DNA from: Prochlorococcus sp. AG-402-L23
GTDB taxonomy: Bacteria > Cyanobacteriota > Cyanobacteriia > PCC-6307 > Cyanobiaceae
Length of the DNA stretch: 64,000 nt
Assembly: GCA_003216635.1 (NCBI GenBank)
Contig: QCIO01000001.1
Span: 1 to 64,000 of the forward strand
Direction: 5' to 3'
Position 1 is the first letter of the stretch. Each line of letters starts with the position of its first letter. Below, piece by piece: positions 27,087 through 37,341 of this stretch. The notes beneath the pieces were generated by a model, which did no database searches, had not been told where the DNA came from, and saw only the letters and a program-made list of their open reading frames with translations. Position numbers and translations under genes: made by a program.

Positions 27087-28723
27087 GATATTTTTTTCAT
27101 TAGTTCATAAGCATTCTCTAGGCTATCAGCATCATTGATTTTTTTATCTTTTCTCCATTTTGTTATTCTTGGAAATCTTACTGCTATGCCAGACTTATGA
27201 CGTTTTGAAATTTGTATTTTCTCAAAAGATATTTCGAAAACCATTTCTGGTTTTAACGATCGAACAGGACCAAATTTTTCTATTGTATTTTTCCTTATCC
27301 ATTTATCTAGCTCTTTAATCTCAATATTCGTTAAACCAGAATATGCACTTGCAAATTTAATTAATTCTTGGTCTTTCCATAATGCAAAACTATAATCTGT
27401 ATACAGACCAGCTCTTCTACCGCTACCGCCCTTAGCGTAAATTAGAACAGCATCCAGTTGCATAGGATCAACTTTATATTTCCACCAAATACCTTTTCTC
27501 CGCCCAGAGGAGTATATAGAAGTCTTTTTCTTAATTATTAATCCTTCAGTATTATTTTCTCGAGATTTTTCTTTATAAGTTAAAGCATTAGGCCAATCTT
27601 TAGGAAAGATTAAATCACATATTTTGAAAATATCAGAGATATTTTTCTCAGTGTTATTTTGCCATTTTGAAAAATATTTTTCTAACTCAATTCTTCTATT
27701 TTCTAATTTAATTTCTCTTATATCTCTTCCATTAATCTCTAAAAGATCATAAGCAATAAAAATAATTGGATATTTTATTTGGATTGATATAGTAGGAGAC
27801 TTTCTATTAATTCTTTTTTGAAGTAAAGAAAAATCAAAGGCAATTTGTTCTTTATAATTCCAAACTAATAATTCCCCATCAAGAACAAAATCATCTTTTA
27901 TATGAGACATTTTCTCTACTAATTCTGGAAAAGATTCATTGACTAATTCTTGCCCTCTTGTCCATAACGAAACATTGCCTGATCTTTTAATTAATTGCAT
28001 CCTTATACCGTCGTATTTCCACTCAAATTGAAATTCATTTATTGAATGATTAAAGATTTTATCTTCAATATTATTTGCTAAAAGAAATGGAAATGGTTTG
28101 GAATTTAACTCTTGAAGATTGATATTCTTATTAATTAAAAATTCATATGAATCAATTGATGGATTGAAATTACCCATCAATCTATGAGAAATAATTTCTT
28201 CATCAATATTAATTAGTTTTGATATTGATTTTGTAATTAATCCGATAGAGACTCCTACTCTAAAAGTGCCTGTAAGAATTTTATTGAAAATTAAATGGTA
28301 ATCTTCAGGTAATCTTTCCCAAATATTTTTAATTTGTAAATTTTTCTCCTCCTCATTAAGTTTTGATAACTCAGGTATTGTTTTGCTTAGTAATTCATTA
28401 AGACTTATATTTGATAATTTTTTATTTCTTGAAGTAGTTTTATTTTTAAGTAATAACGTTATTACCTCAGCAGAATCACCAACTTTTAAATAACAGGTAT
28501 CAATTAACCATTGAGGATATTCATATATTTGAGAAAAAATATTTTTTAAATATCTTCCACTAATAAATCTCTTATTACTTTTTCCAGTAAGTAAATATAT
28601 TGCCCATGAATTATCTATTGGTTCATTTGATAAAAAATATCTTTTTAAAACTTCAATTTTATTATTTGTACTATTAATTGAATCTAGATCGCCAAATAAT
28701 TCTGAAAACTTTTTTAAGCTCAT
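27083..28723 (-). CDS. ATP-dependent DNA ligase (LigB-type)
   Basis: EWKYDGIRMQL motif I, DGELL, EGLIIKK, WWKYK. Confidence 0.92.
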   Translation of the reverse strand: MSLKKFSELFGDLDSINSTNNKIEVLKRYFLSNEPIDNSWAIYLLTGKSNKRFISGRYLKNIFSQIYEYPQWLIDTCYLKVGDSAEVITLLLKNKTTSRNKKLSNISLNELLSKTIPELSKLNEEEKNLQIKNIWERLPEDYHLIFNKILTGTFRVGVSIGLITKSISKLINIDEEIISHRLMGNFNPSIDSYEFLINKNINLQELNSKPFPFLLANNIEDKIFNHSINEFQFEWKYDGIRMQLIKRSGNVSLWTRGQELVNESFPELVEKMSHIKDDFVLDGELLVWNYKEQIAFDFSLLQKRINRKSPTISIQIKYPIIFIAYDLLEINGRDIREIKLENRRIELEKYFSKWQNNTEKNISDIFKICDLIFPKDWPNALTYKEKSRENNTEGLIIKKKTSIYSSGRRKGIWWKYKVDPMQLDAVLIYAKGGSGRRAGLYTDYSFALWKDQELIKFASAYSGLTNIEIKELDKWIRKNTIEKFGPVRSLKPEMVFEISFEKIQISKRHKSGIAVRFPRITKWRKDKKINDADSLENAYELMKKIS

Positions 28724-28725
28724 AT

Positions 28726-29712
28726 TTATTTATCGAATAAAAGGACATTTATTGATTCCTCTTCAACTAAATATTTAGTTAAGGCTTCACTATCTCCATG
28801 ATGAAAAAATACATTTTTTGCTTCAGACTTTTTTACTACTTCCAGAATTCCATCCCAATCGGCATGATCAGAGATTGGGAATCCTTTATCATATCCTGAT
28901 CTTTTTCTTAGAGCTCTTATTGACATCCATCCACTTGCGAAAGCTGTTTGAATATTTTTGAAATTTTTTAGATAATAGCCCTTACTTAAAGATGGCGGTA
29001 ATAATATTAGACTTCCTTTAAGTTCATCTATCTTTTTTTTATTTTCAATTTTTATAGTATCTTTAATATCAATTCCAAGTTCCCTATAACTATTGTTTAT
29101 TTTATGAATACTGCCATTGGAATAAATATTTCCTTTAAAATTTGTTTTACTAATTTCGTTTAACAATCTCTGAGCTTTTCCAAGTGAATAGCAGAAAAGT
29201 AAAGAAGTTTTTTCTGGTGAATTAGTTATCCATTTTGAAATATCATTTGCTATTTTATTTGATTCATCCCACTTAAATATTGGCAAACCAAAAGTACATT
29301 CGCTTATTAAATAATCAGTTTTTACTATTTCATATTGTTTGCAAGTCTCATCTTTTTGAAGCTTAAAGTCACCTGAAATTAGCCATTTTTCTTCGGCAAA
29401 AATAAACCTTATTTGACTAGATCCAAGGATGTGACCGGATGGATGAAAAGAAATATTAATGCCATTTATCTTAAATTCTTCTCCATATTCAAAAGTCTTA
29501 ATTTTGATATTATCTCCAACTCTTTCTTTAAGAAGTATCGCAGTTTCCTTAGTAGAAAGGTATTCTTCACAGCCAAATGTAAAGTGATCAAAATGAGCAT
29601 GAGTTATTAATGCCTTTTTTACTGGCTTGCTTGGATCAATCCAAATATCAGCAAGTTCACAATAAAGATTTCCATCTTTATATCTAATTAAATATTCTTG
29701 TTTAGTTCTCAA
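28726..29712 (-). CDS. Ligase-associated metallo-beta-lactamase-fold exonuclease
   Basis: HAHFDHFTFG, GHILGSSQI, SDHADWDG. Confidence 0.9.
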   Translation of the reverse strand: MRTKQEYLIRYKDGNLYCELADIWIDPSKPVKKALITHAHFDHFTFGCEEYLSTKETAILLKERVGDNIKIKTFEYGEEFKINGINISFHPSGHILGSSQIRFIFAEEKWLISGDFKLQKDETCKQYEIVKTDYLISECTFGLPIFKWDESNKIANDISKWITNSPEKTSLLFCYSLGKAQRLLNEISKTNFKGNIYSNGSIHKINNSYRELGIDIKDTIKIENKKKIDELKGSLILLPPSLSKGYYLKNFKNIQTAFASGWMSIRALRKRSGYDKGFPISDHADWDGILEVVKKSEAKNVFFHHGDSEALTKYLVEEESINVLLFDK

Positions 29713-29747
29713 AACTACATCACTTACAATGAAGATAATTTAGCTAA

Positions 29748-30161
29748 TTATGCCCACGCTTGTTTTGATAAAGCTATGGCTGAAATTGTTAGTAAAGCAA
29801 TAACTACAAATTTGTTACTCCAATTAATCATGAATGAACTGATTTTGTTAAAAGAAACTCTATTAGATGGCACAATATTTTTCTGATTCAGAATGTGATG
29901 ATTTTCATTATTTTTTAAGTAATTTAAATTTTTAATCTCATTTATTAATTTAGATTCGCAAGTTGAGAGTTGTTCTACTTGATTTAATAAATCAATATCT
30001 TCTGGTCTTAATAAAGAATTTAATTCTTTAATTTGTCTTTCGTTTTTCACAAGAAATTCATTAACTATCTCATCTGTTCCTAATCCATTTTTTATATTTA
30101 AAAGAATATAATCTCTTTCCCAGGATTTTTCAAGAGAATTTAAAATTTTACTTATGCTCAT
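29748..30161 (-). CDS. Hypothetical protein with C-terminal TM
   Basis: ORF track. Confidence 0.55.
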   Translation of the reverse strand: MSISKILNSLEKSWERDYILLNIKNGLGTDEIVNEFLVKNERQIKELNSLLRPEDIDLLNQVEQLSTCESKLINEIKNLNYLKNNENHHILNQKNIVPSNRVSFNKISSFMINWSNKFVVIALLTISAIALSKQAWA

Positions 30162-30245
30162 TTTAAGTATTTTTACTTATGATAAATTATTGTTTTTTTC
30201 TTCTGTGGCTTATTCCTTTAAGTAATTAGAAAAAATTATTTTTAT

Positions 30246-30527
30246 TTAAGATTTACGAATAAGTCTGTTTGTAAAATATTTTATCTTAACCTTTTCTGCA
30301 ATTTTTTTAGAACTGCTTTTGGTTTTAACTTTATTTAAATTGATCACTTCATCTGACACATTTTTGCCCGTTTCAAAATAACTTTTAATTTTTTCTAATT
30401 CTTCTTCATTTAATCTTTTTGCCGCACCTTTTGCGTTGATTCCAAGTTTCTTGCACGCTAGTAATATTCTATTACTTTCGACATTAAGATCTTTGGCAAT
30501 ACTGAAAATAGGAGTGTTGATAGACAT
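30246..30527 (-). CDS. Stand-alone IF-2 N-terminal-domain-like protein
   Basis: IFSIAKDLNVESNRILLACKKLGINAKGAAKRLNEEELEKI resembles IF2_N domain. Confidence 0.6.
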   Translation of the reverse strand: MSINTPIFSIAKDLNVESNRILLACKKLGINAKGAAKRLNEEELEKIKSYFETGKNVSDEVINLNKVKTKSSSKKIAEKVKIKYFTNRLIRKS

Positions 30528-30623
30528 TATTTTTTACTATGGAATTTATTATTAATAATATATTTATAAATTAGAATTTAAATATATTTTTAACTATTAT
30601 TAATTACAAAATTTATTGTTTAA

Positions 30624-31943
30624 TTAGGCCACTTCATCTTCGAAATTATTTAAAGCATTAAACTTTTCTTTCATGGTCGGGTTATTTCTAGTTAATTTCT
30701 TTACTGTTAAATCTTGGGATTTGCTGTCAGCGGATAAAAGATGTTTTTTGGAAAGAATTAAAGCCTCCTTAGTTTTTTGTAAATGGGTTATTGATTTATC
30801 AATTTCTGAAATTGCATCATTAAATCTATCGTGGGCAAGTGAAACATTTTTACCAACTGCATTCTTAAATTGTTCAAGATTACTCTCAAAGTTAGTTATG
30901 TCATAATTCTCGCGTTTCATTAGATCAATTTGTGATTTGTATTTTAATGTTTCCATAGATGCATTTCTTAGTAGAGAAATAATGGGCAAGAAAAATTGTG
31001 GTCTTATGACATACATCTTTGGGAATCTATGTGAAACATCTACTATGCCTGCATTATATAGTTCACTATCTGGTTCTAACAGAGAAACGAGTACTGCGTA
31101 TTCACATGATTTTTGCCTTCTATCTTTATCTAATTCTTTTAAAAAATCTTCGTTTTTTCTTTTATTAGTTCCATTTAAACTTTCGTTCTTCATCTCAAAC
31201 ATTATAGATATGATTTCAGTTTTATTTGCATCAAATTCTCTAAAAATGTAGTCACCTTTACTTCCAGAAGTTGCATCATTATCCTTTTCGAAATATGAGT
31301 TTTTAAACGCAGAGGCACGATGCAGATTAAATTGGGTTTCACAATGAATTTCTAATGTTTCTCCTATCATCTTTGTAGATAATCTAGATTTCATTTCTCT
31401 TAACTCCTGAATAGTCAGGTCCCTTTCACTAATTTTGCTTTTAAACTTTTCTTCAATTAATTTTTCATTAATTGAATGTTCAAGCCTCATCTTTTCAATG
31501 GAATTTGTTAACGTTGAGTTCTCTTTTTCTAAATTAGTAACAGCTTCACTAACTTTGTTTTTTAAAGACAATTCTGAAATTAAAGACTGGTTTTTTATTT
31601 CATCCTTCAACTGGATTAATTCATTATTCAATGAATTAATTTTATTTGTTGCTTGATTTTTTAAATCATTAAGGGAATTTGTTTTCTTTTCTTCAGCTAT
31701 TTTTAATTTAGATTCAAGAGTTTGGATTTCAGACTCTTTAATGCGATTTTGCTCTATTAACTGTATTTTTAACTCACGTTTTAAAATTTCCAAAGCTTTT
31801 TTATTATCTTCTTCAGCCAAAATAAGTCTTTCTTTTATTTGTTTGTTAAATTCTTCGTCTTTTATCTGAAGAAGTATTTCTTCAAAGCTGCTGGGATCAA
31901 TTCGGAAAGTTTTGCCGCATGAAGGACATTTTATATCTTTCAT
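30624..31943 (-). CDS. DUF2130 family protein
   Basis: N-terminal CPSCGKTF, long coiled coil, then KMIGETLEIHCETQF...IMFEMKNE...DKDRRQKSCEYAVLVS... Confidence 0.85.
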   Translation of the reverse strand: MKDIKCPSCGKTFRIDPSSFEEILLQIKDEEFNKQIKERLILAEEDNKKALEILKRELKIQLIEQNRIKESEIQTLESKLKIAEEKKTNSLNDLKNQATNKINSLNNELIQLKDEIKNQSLISELSLKNKVSEAVTNLEKENSTLTNSIEKMRLEHSINEKLIEEKFKSKISERDLTIQELREMKSRLSTKMIGETLEIHCETQFNLHRASAFKNSYFEKDNDATSGSKGDYIFREFDANKTEIISIMFEMKNESLNGTNKRKNEDFLKELDKDRRQKSCEYAVLVSLLEPDSELYNAGIVDVSHRFPKMYVIRPQFFLPIISLLRNASMETLKYKSQIDLMKRENYDITNFESNLEQFKNAVGKNVSLAHDRFNDAISEIDKSITHLQKTKEALILSKKHLLSADSKSQDLTVKKLTRNNPTMKEKFNALNNFEDEVA

Positions 31944-32073
31944 TTTTAATTACAAAATTAAGATTAGAAAGGATTTAATATTCGAATTATTTAAAAAGAA
32001 TATTATTCTTGACTAAGAATAAACAATGATCCAATGTTATGCATTAAAAAATAAAATAATTACTCAATAAAAG

Positions 32074-32442
32074 TCATATTAATCCTGATTCCTTAAGGAT
32101 ATTTATTTTATTTGCTAATTCAATATCTGCGGAAGATATTGAGCGGTCTAAAGTTTTGTGAGATGAAACTGTGTAACCACTATCATCAACAAATTCGTGT
32201 TCAGCATCTTTTAAGTGAACATTCTCGTTTTGTAGATCTTTAATATTATCCGAATTGTATATATTTGACTTACTGATATTACTATATCCAAAATTCGCAA
32301 TTCCTCTGGCATCTAATGCTTCCTCAACTAATATTCCAACTACCTTAGATCTACTTATAGATTCGCTCTTGGATATTTCATCAATAATTTCAAGTACCCT
32401 TTTTCTAGGGAGATATCCTATTCTTTTAACTTTATTTTCCAT
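32074..32442 (-). CDS. Hypothetical protein, ribbon-helix-helix-like N-terminus
   Basis: RKRVLEIIDEISKSESISRSKVVGILVEEAL. Confidence 0.5.
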   Translation of the reverse strand: MENKVKRIGYLPRKRVLEIIDEISKSESISRSKVVGILVEEALDARGIANFGYSNISKSNIYNSDNIKDLQNENVHLKDAEHEFVDDSGYTVSSHKTLDRSISSADIELANKINILKESGLI

Positions 32443-32527
32443 GAGTCTTTACATATGTCAATATTGTAACACTTCTGTCAAATTAAATCGGATTTTGATT
32501 AGTAGCACTTATTTATAAATTTAAATA

Positions 32528-32875
32528 ATGAGATTAAAGTATAATTTTAAAGAACATTCATACAAAGTTATTTCTCAAATAGTCATGAGGATAGTTTTAT
32601 ATGGTTCTTCAAATTACTCTTTCAGATTGGGTCGGATTTCTGAAGTTTTCTTAATTAAAATTCCAAATATTATGAAAGATAAACTATATGATAATGCTGA
32701 TAGCTTTGCAATGTCATTTGATGAGGAATGGGAAAATATTGATTGTGATGATATACGATTAAAGATAGATAAGGTATTTGAACTTTTATCAGACCACCCT
32801 TTTTTAATATCTAATCCAGAAAATGCTAGAAAAATGGCAGAATTTAGGGTATTTTCATTAAAAAAATTTAAATAA
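32528..32875 (+). CDS. Hypothetical protein
   Basis: ORF track. Confidence 0.5.
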   Translation: MRLKYNFKEHSYKVISQIVMRIVLYGSSNYSFRLGRISEVFLIKIPNIMKDKLYDNADSFAMSFDEEWENIDCDDIRLKIDKVFELLSDHPFLISNPENARKMAEFRVFSLKKFK

Positions 32876-33217
32876 TTATTTTTAAATTTAATCTTCATTA
32901 CTTAAGATTTAAATAGTTGGTGAATTAAAAAAATCCCTTACTGTATAAAAATATTATTATGCCAATAATTGGACCTATCCCAAAAACAAAAAGTATTAAT
33001 TTTGCAGAATTTTTTGTTTGACCTAATTTATGATCTTTTAAATTTGAATTAGTTTGATTTTTTTTTGATTTTTTCTTTTTCATGAAGGATACATTTCTAT
33101 AACGCAACTTTAAAAGATTTTTATATGTTATGGAGTTTGAAATAATTTTTAAATTTAACAGTTTTAATATAAGAGTAAAAAGACCGTGTTGTATAATGTA
33201 ATGACAATAAAGCAAAT

Positions 33218-33427
33218 ATGAGTGCAACCAAGAGAGAGGAGGTATGTTCTCACCTTAGATACATAAGGTTAGAGCTCAGAGAAATGCATCAAATGCTTAT
33301 TAAAGAAGATTTGTTGCCAGATCTTAATGAAGCAAAGGAAGTTCATGCACAGCTTGATGCTTTATTGGATTTATTATTAGAAAAAAGAGTCAATAAGATA
33401 AAAAGCCAATTTTCAAACTTTGGTTAA
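33218..33427 (+). CDS. Small helical protein, paralog of 34659-34835
   Basis: ORF track. Confidence 0.6.
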   Translation: MSATKREEVCSHLRYIRLELREMHQMLIKEDLLPDLNEAKEVHAQLDALLDLLLEKRVNKIKSQFSNFG

Positions 33428-33437
33428 TTTGAATATG

Positions 33438-33632
33438 TTAAAGATAATTTGTAGCTGATTCTATTTTTTTTCGATTATCGTGCATTTGTTCTAATTTATT
33501 GTAAATTTCTTTAATTTGGATTTCTATTAGATCGGTTGAATTTATATTGCTTAACGCATCTAATGCTGATAAAAGACTCTCCTTGGCTTCAATTAAATGT
33601 CTACATTCTTTACTGCCTGCTTCGTATGACAT
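33438..33632 (-). CDS. Small helical protein
   Basis: ORF track. Confidence 0.5.
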   Translation of the reverse strand: MSYEAGSKECRHLIEAKESLLSALDALSNINSTDLIEIQIKEIYNKLEQMHDNRKKIESATNYL

Positions 33633-33773
33633 GGGATTTTTATAAAAAATAATTATCTCTAATATATTGAAAATTCTTCCGTATTGTTTGATACTCTTAT
33701 CAAATCAACGCTTATTATTGTAATTTTCAATACAGAATAAGTAATTATTTTTACTAATATTTAATAAAAACTT

Positions 33774-33956
33774 ATGCAAGAAAACTCCAATGATTATAAA
33801 TTCTGCATTAAGTTAGCTTTAGATAATGCAAAAAAAAGAATTAATCTACTAGAAAATTCTAATAAAAAGTGCGTCATAGAAGAATATAAGGAATGGATTA
33901 ATGATGGTTTAAATAAACATACAGTTTTACTGCTAAGAGATGATCCGATCATTTAA
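33774..33956 (+). CDS. Hypothetical protein (60 aa)
   Basis: ORF track. Confidence 0.45.
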   Translation: MQENSNDYKFCIKLALDNAKKRINLLENSNKKCVIEEYKEWINDGLNKHTVLLLRDDPII

Positions 33957-34266
33957 AATTAAATGAAAATTTTCTAATTCCTTTTATTCGAAGTAACCCA
34001 AAATAAAAAATAAAGGCTTGCAATAAAAATGATTGACAGGATAACAGTTAATGAAGAAAAATTATCCATATTATATCCATTTAAAATATTATTTTAACTA
34101 TAGCAGTTAGATTAAATACCTCTTACATTAAGTTCTCTTTGAAAAGAGAAAGAATAAATTTATTCAAACTTTTCTTTTCTAAAAATATTTTTTTATTCTT
34201 ATAGGTTTTTAATTTCTTAAAAATTAAATCAACTAAGTGTTCTGATTTTGGAGTCATATATTAAAT

Positions 34267-34641
34267 TTATTTTTCCAATAAATAAATTTTCTCTTCACCT
34301 ATTTTATCAGGCTTTGTTATTTTACATCCTTTATCTTTTTCCATATTACAATCTTTTGTGGCAGGAACAGATTTCCAGGTGCAAATTTTTTCTTGGGAAT
34401 CTTGTTTTAAAATATTCCATCCATCATCTAAGTATTCAGAAATACCATCCTCTCGACAAGAAAACTTTATTTCCATTCTTTTCTTTTCTGAATTAGGTTT
34501 CTCATTAATATTTTTTTTTAGATTATTTATGGGAAACTCTTTATTGATTGATGTCCTACAAGAACTTAAGAAAATTGCAATTAAAATTATTTGTGGAAAT
34601 TGTTTTATTATTTTCATTTTCTTAACTTTTGATAATTCCAA
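34267..34641 (-). CDS. Hypothetical lipoprotein
   Basis: Lipobox IFLSSC; several Cys. Confidence 0.55.
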   Translation of the reverse strand: MELSKVKKMKIIKQFPQIILIAIFLSSCRTSINKEFPINNLKKNINEKPNSEKKRMEIKFSCREDGISEYLDDGWNILKQDSQEKICTWKSVPATKDCNMEKDKGCKITKPDKIGEEKIYLLEK

Positions 34642-34658
34642 ATTATTTAAATTATAGT

Positions 34659-34835
34659 TTATTTTGATTCTATTAATTTTAATAGTTTATCCATTTTATT
34701 CATCAAGTTTTTTACATCATCTGGCTTCGGTAATATTAATTCTTCCGTAACTTCTAAATGTATCTTCTTTAAGTTTTGCCTCAAATCTTTTAAATGCATT
34801 TTTACAATTTCTTTTTTTTGTTTTATATCAGTCAT
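34659..34835 (-). CDS. Small helical protein MTDIKQKKEIVKMHLKDLRQNLKKIHLEVTEELILPKPDDVKNLMNKMDKLLKLIESK
   Basis: 58-aa ORF read manually, paralog of 33218-33427. Confidence 0.55.
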   Translation of the reverse strand: MTDIKQKKEIVKMHLKDLRQNLKKIHLEVTEELILPKPDDVKNLMNKMDKLLKLIESK

Positions 34836-34916
34836 AAGAATAAAATTTAAACTTTATTAAAGTTAAAGTCACTATCATAATATTGAGATGGTTATTTTTA
34901 GAGAATAATTAAAAAT

Positions 34917-35354
34917 TTAATTTTTTAAATTTTCTATTTCATAGATTTCTTCGCCACCATAACAAAAATTTGTAGATAACATTTTTATTTCCCTATTATT
35001 AATTCCGATTGTATTTTTATTCTTAATAATATAATTTTTAGCAATCGCTTCACAATCTAATTTGTTTTTTGCATGTTTAATAACTGGATAAAAATATGCC
35101 AATGTTGTAATTATAAAGAGTAATATTATTAATGATTTTTTATCATTTTTAATAAATTCTTTAGATGTTTTTTTAGCTTTTAATATTTTTATTAGTAATT
35201 TATCTGGTAATCCTAGTTGAACAAATAATAACTCTACCCACCATGGAAGATCCTTATCTTTCTTTTTCTTTGAGTTTTCGTAAGTATTCATTTTCTTAGC
35301 TTCATAGTTTTGGTCTCTAACCTCTTTGGGATTAGTTGTTTCTTTTTTACTCAT
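34917..35354 (-). CDS. Hypothetical single-TM protein with Cys pair
   Basis: ORF track; see 5811-6068. Confidence 0.55.
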   Translation of the reverse strand: MSKKETTNPKEVRDQNYEAKKMNTYENSKKKKDKDLPWWVELLFVQLGLPDKLLIKILKAKKTSKEFIKNDKKSLIILLFIITTLAYFYPVIKHAKNKLDCEAIAKNYIIKNKNTIGINNREIKMLSTNFCYGGEEIYEIENLKN

Positions 35355-35481
35355 ATCATCGAATGATTTATTTGGAATGTAGAGGTTTTATTTTGATTTG
35401 GAAACTATATTTTTATTTTATAAGTTTTAATTTAATTTATCTATGAATTTGAGTATTGTTAATTTGTATTTAAAAATTTAA

Positions 35482-35751
35482 ATGGCAAAAAAAAGAAGGA
35501 AGTTAAATAAAGATTTTGAGAAAATAATATATTCATCAAAAAAAAATGTAGAATTAGTATTGGCAAAAATCTATGATATCGATGATGAAGAAATACAAAA
35601 AGAATATATGAGTGCTTTTAACAGAGTGGTTAACTTATATGATGAATTAAAAGAAGATTATGAACGACAAGGATTTTCTGATAATTCAGAAGAACTTCTC
35701 ACAAGCTATAAAAATGCTTTTAATCTTTTTGAATCAGAATTTGAAATTTAA
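35482..35751 (+). CDS. Hypothetical protein
   Basis: ORF track. Confidence 0.5.
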   Translation: MAKKRRKLNKDFEKIIYSSKKNVELVLAKIYDIDDEEIQKEYMSAFNRVVNLYDELKEDYERQGFSDNSEELLTSYKNAFNLFESEFEI

Positions 35752-35764
35752 ATTTACTTTCTAA

Positions 35765-35971
35765 TTATCGTTTGTAAGGTTCTACAGGTATCTCAATAAA
35801 CTTTCCTTTATGGAGATTAGATCTTTTCTCTTGTAAATCTTTTATACATAAGGATACCCTTTTCTTTTTTGTGCAATATCTTTTTATTTGATAGTCAGTA
35901 AGCGATAATGATTCAGTACTAAATGAAAAAAAAAACAATAAAAACATAGAATAATTTAATACCAATTTCAT
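35765..35971 (-). CDS. Hypothetical exported protein
   Basis: ORF track; signal peptide. Confidence 0.45.
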   Translation of the reverse strand: MKLVLNYSMFLLFFFSFSTESLSLTDYQIKRYCTKKKRVSLCIKDLQEKRSNLHKGKFIEIPVEPYKR

Positions 35972-36011
35972 TTGTTCTCTCCTGACTATTTTCTAATTCT
36001 CTTTAATTAAA

Positions 36012-36290
36012 TTACTTTATATTATAAATATCAATAATTTTTTTTAATTCATCTTTACTTAAGTCTGTTGAAATAAAAACTTCTTGGGCTGTTTTACCCT
36101 TTCTTGCTATTGCTTTATATCCGTTTATAGTTTTCACTGACAATCTAATTATCAATTTAGAAGATCTTCCCCTTGCTCTTGAAATAACAGCTGGAGTTAT
36201 TGTTTTGATATTAATGTCCAGTGCTAACTTTTGGAGTATTGGAATTAAACCTTCTATATATGTACTATGATTTAAAACTAACCTTCCCAA
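36012..36290 (-). CDS. DUF2103-like protein
   Basis: MGRLVLNHSTYIEGLIPILQKLALD...KTITPAVISRARG...GYKAIARKGKTAQEVFI. Confidence 0.7.
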   Translation of the reverse strand: MGRLVLNHSTYIEGLIPILQKLALDINIKTITPAVISRARGRSSKLIIRLSVKTINGYKAIARKGKTAQEVFISTDLSKDELKKIIDIYNIK

Positions 36291-36406
36291 TTTAGATTTA
36301 TCTTTATTCTATTGAGAAAATTATGTTTCTGAGAAATTAACTTTAGCTTTAAAATGAATAAAAAATTTTGAGGTTCTGTTATATTTATAGAAGCGATTTA
36401 CATCTG

Positions 36407-36508
36407 ATGATCTTTCAAATAGGTTGGGCAGCATTGGCTGCGATTTTTACTTTTTCAATTGCCATGGTTGTTTGGGGAAGAAATGGTGACGGATCCATTG
36501 ATATATGA
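36407..36508 (+). CDS. petN: Cytochrome b6-f complex subunit PetN
   Basis: [33 protein letters not shown]. Confidence 0.95.
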
Positions 36509-36645
36509 TTTCATTTTTGACTTATGAAGTATATTTAAGTAAATTTCTCATCTTAACGTCTTTCGTTTTACTCATATTCATAACTTTCGCTGTAGTTTAT
36601 ATATCCTATGTCTCTTGGAAAGATAAAAAAAGATTAAACAAATAG
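36505..36645 (+). CDS. Small TM protein [46 protein letters not shown]
   Basis: ATGA overlap with petN; 46 aa. Confidence 0.55.
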
Positions 36646-36651
36646 ATATTA

Positions 36652-37305
36652 TTATTTTTGTTCCTTTTTCTTATCCTTAATTCTGAGCTCTTCAATTAAT
36701 TCTTTCGCTTGTTCCATTTTTGATATGCTGCTTTTATAAATTCCAATATCTTTTTCTGCTTTATTAGTAGATAAGCTTAAATCCTCAAAAATGTCAGAAG
36801 TAATCTTATTTATATCTGATTCATTTTTCTCTTTGAGATCTTGGGAGTTTGAAATTAATATATATATTCCTAAGTTCAAGATCCTTGAAGGATATAGTTT
36901 AGAATTGCTTTTCTCTTTTAATAATTTCAAAATATCTATAGATGTTTTATCATTGAATTCCTTTTGTGATTTTTGAGATATTTCATTGATGTCCTTCGCT
37001 TCAAAATTTGTAGAACTGCATATTGATTCAAAAAGAAGATCCAAATGTTTCTCAGGTTTATATCCTTTCATTAATTCCTTGAATGTTTCAGTGAGACCAA
37101 CACAAAAGAGATAATCCTGAGTAAATTCATTTTGATGATTTAGAAGATTGAGTTCGACAAGCATTTCATCAACTATTCTTTTATATAAACCAGGAATAAC
37201 GTAAGGGAATTTTTCATGAAATAACTTTTTGCTATCTGAAACAGTCAATTTTTCTTTCAATTTTTTATATGTAAACCTTAATAAGGTTAGCGTATGTTGA
37301 CTCAA
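36652..37305 (-). CDS. thf1: Thf1/Psb29 (Psp29)
   Basis: VSDSKKLFHEKFPYVIPGLYKRIVDEMLVELNLL...LCVGLTETFKELMKGYKPEKH. Confidence 0.8.
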   Translation of the reverse strand: MSQHTLTLLRFTYKKLKEKLTVSDSKKLFHEKFPYVIPGLYKRIVDEMLVELNLLNHQNEFTQDYLFCVGLTETFKELMKGYKPEKHLDLLFESICSSTNFEAKDINEISQKSQKEFNDKTSIDILKLLKEKSNSKLYPSRILNLGIYILISNSQDLKEKNESDINKITSDIFEDLSLSTNKAEKDIGIYKSSISKMEQAKELIEELRIKDKKKEQK

Positions 37306-37341
37306 TATCGTTAATATCTAATAAACAAGATAAATATTATT

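Noticed and set aside
30673-31656. Plus ORFs of 77, 104 and 73 aa
   Set aside because: Antisense to the DUF2130 gene.
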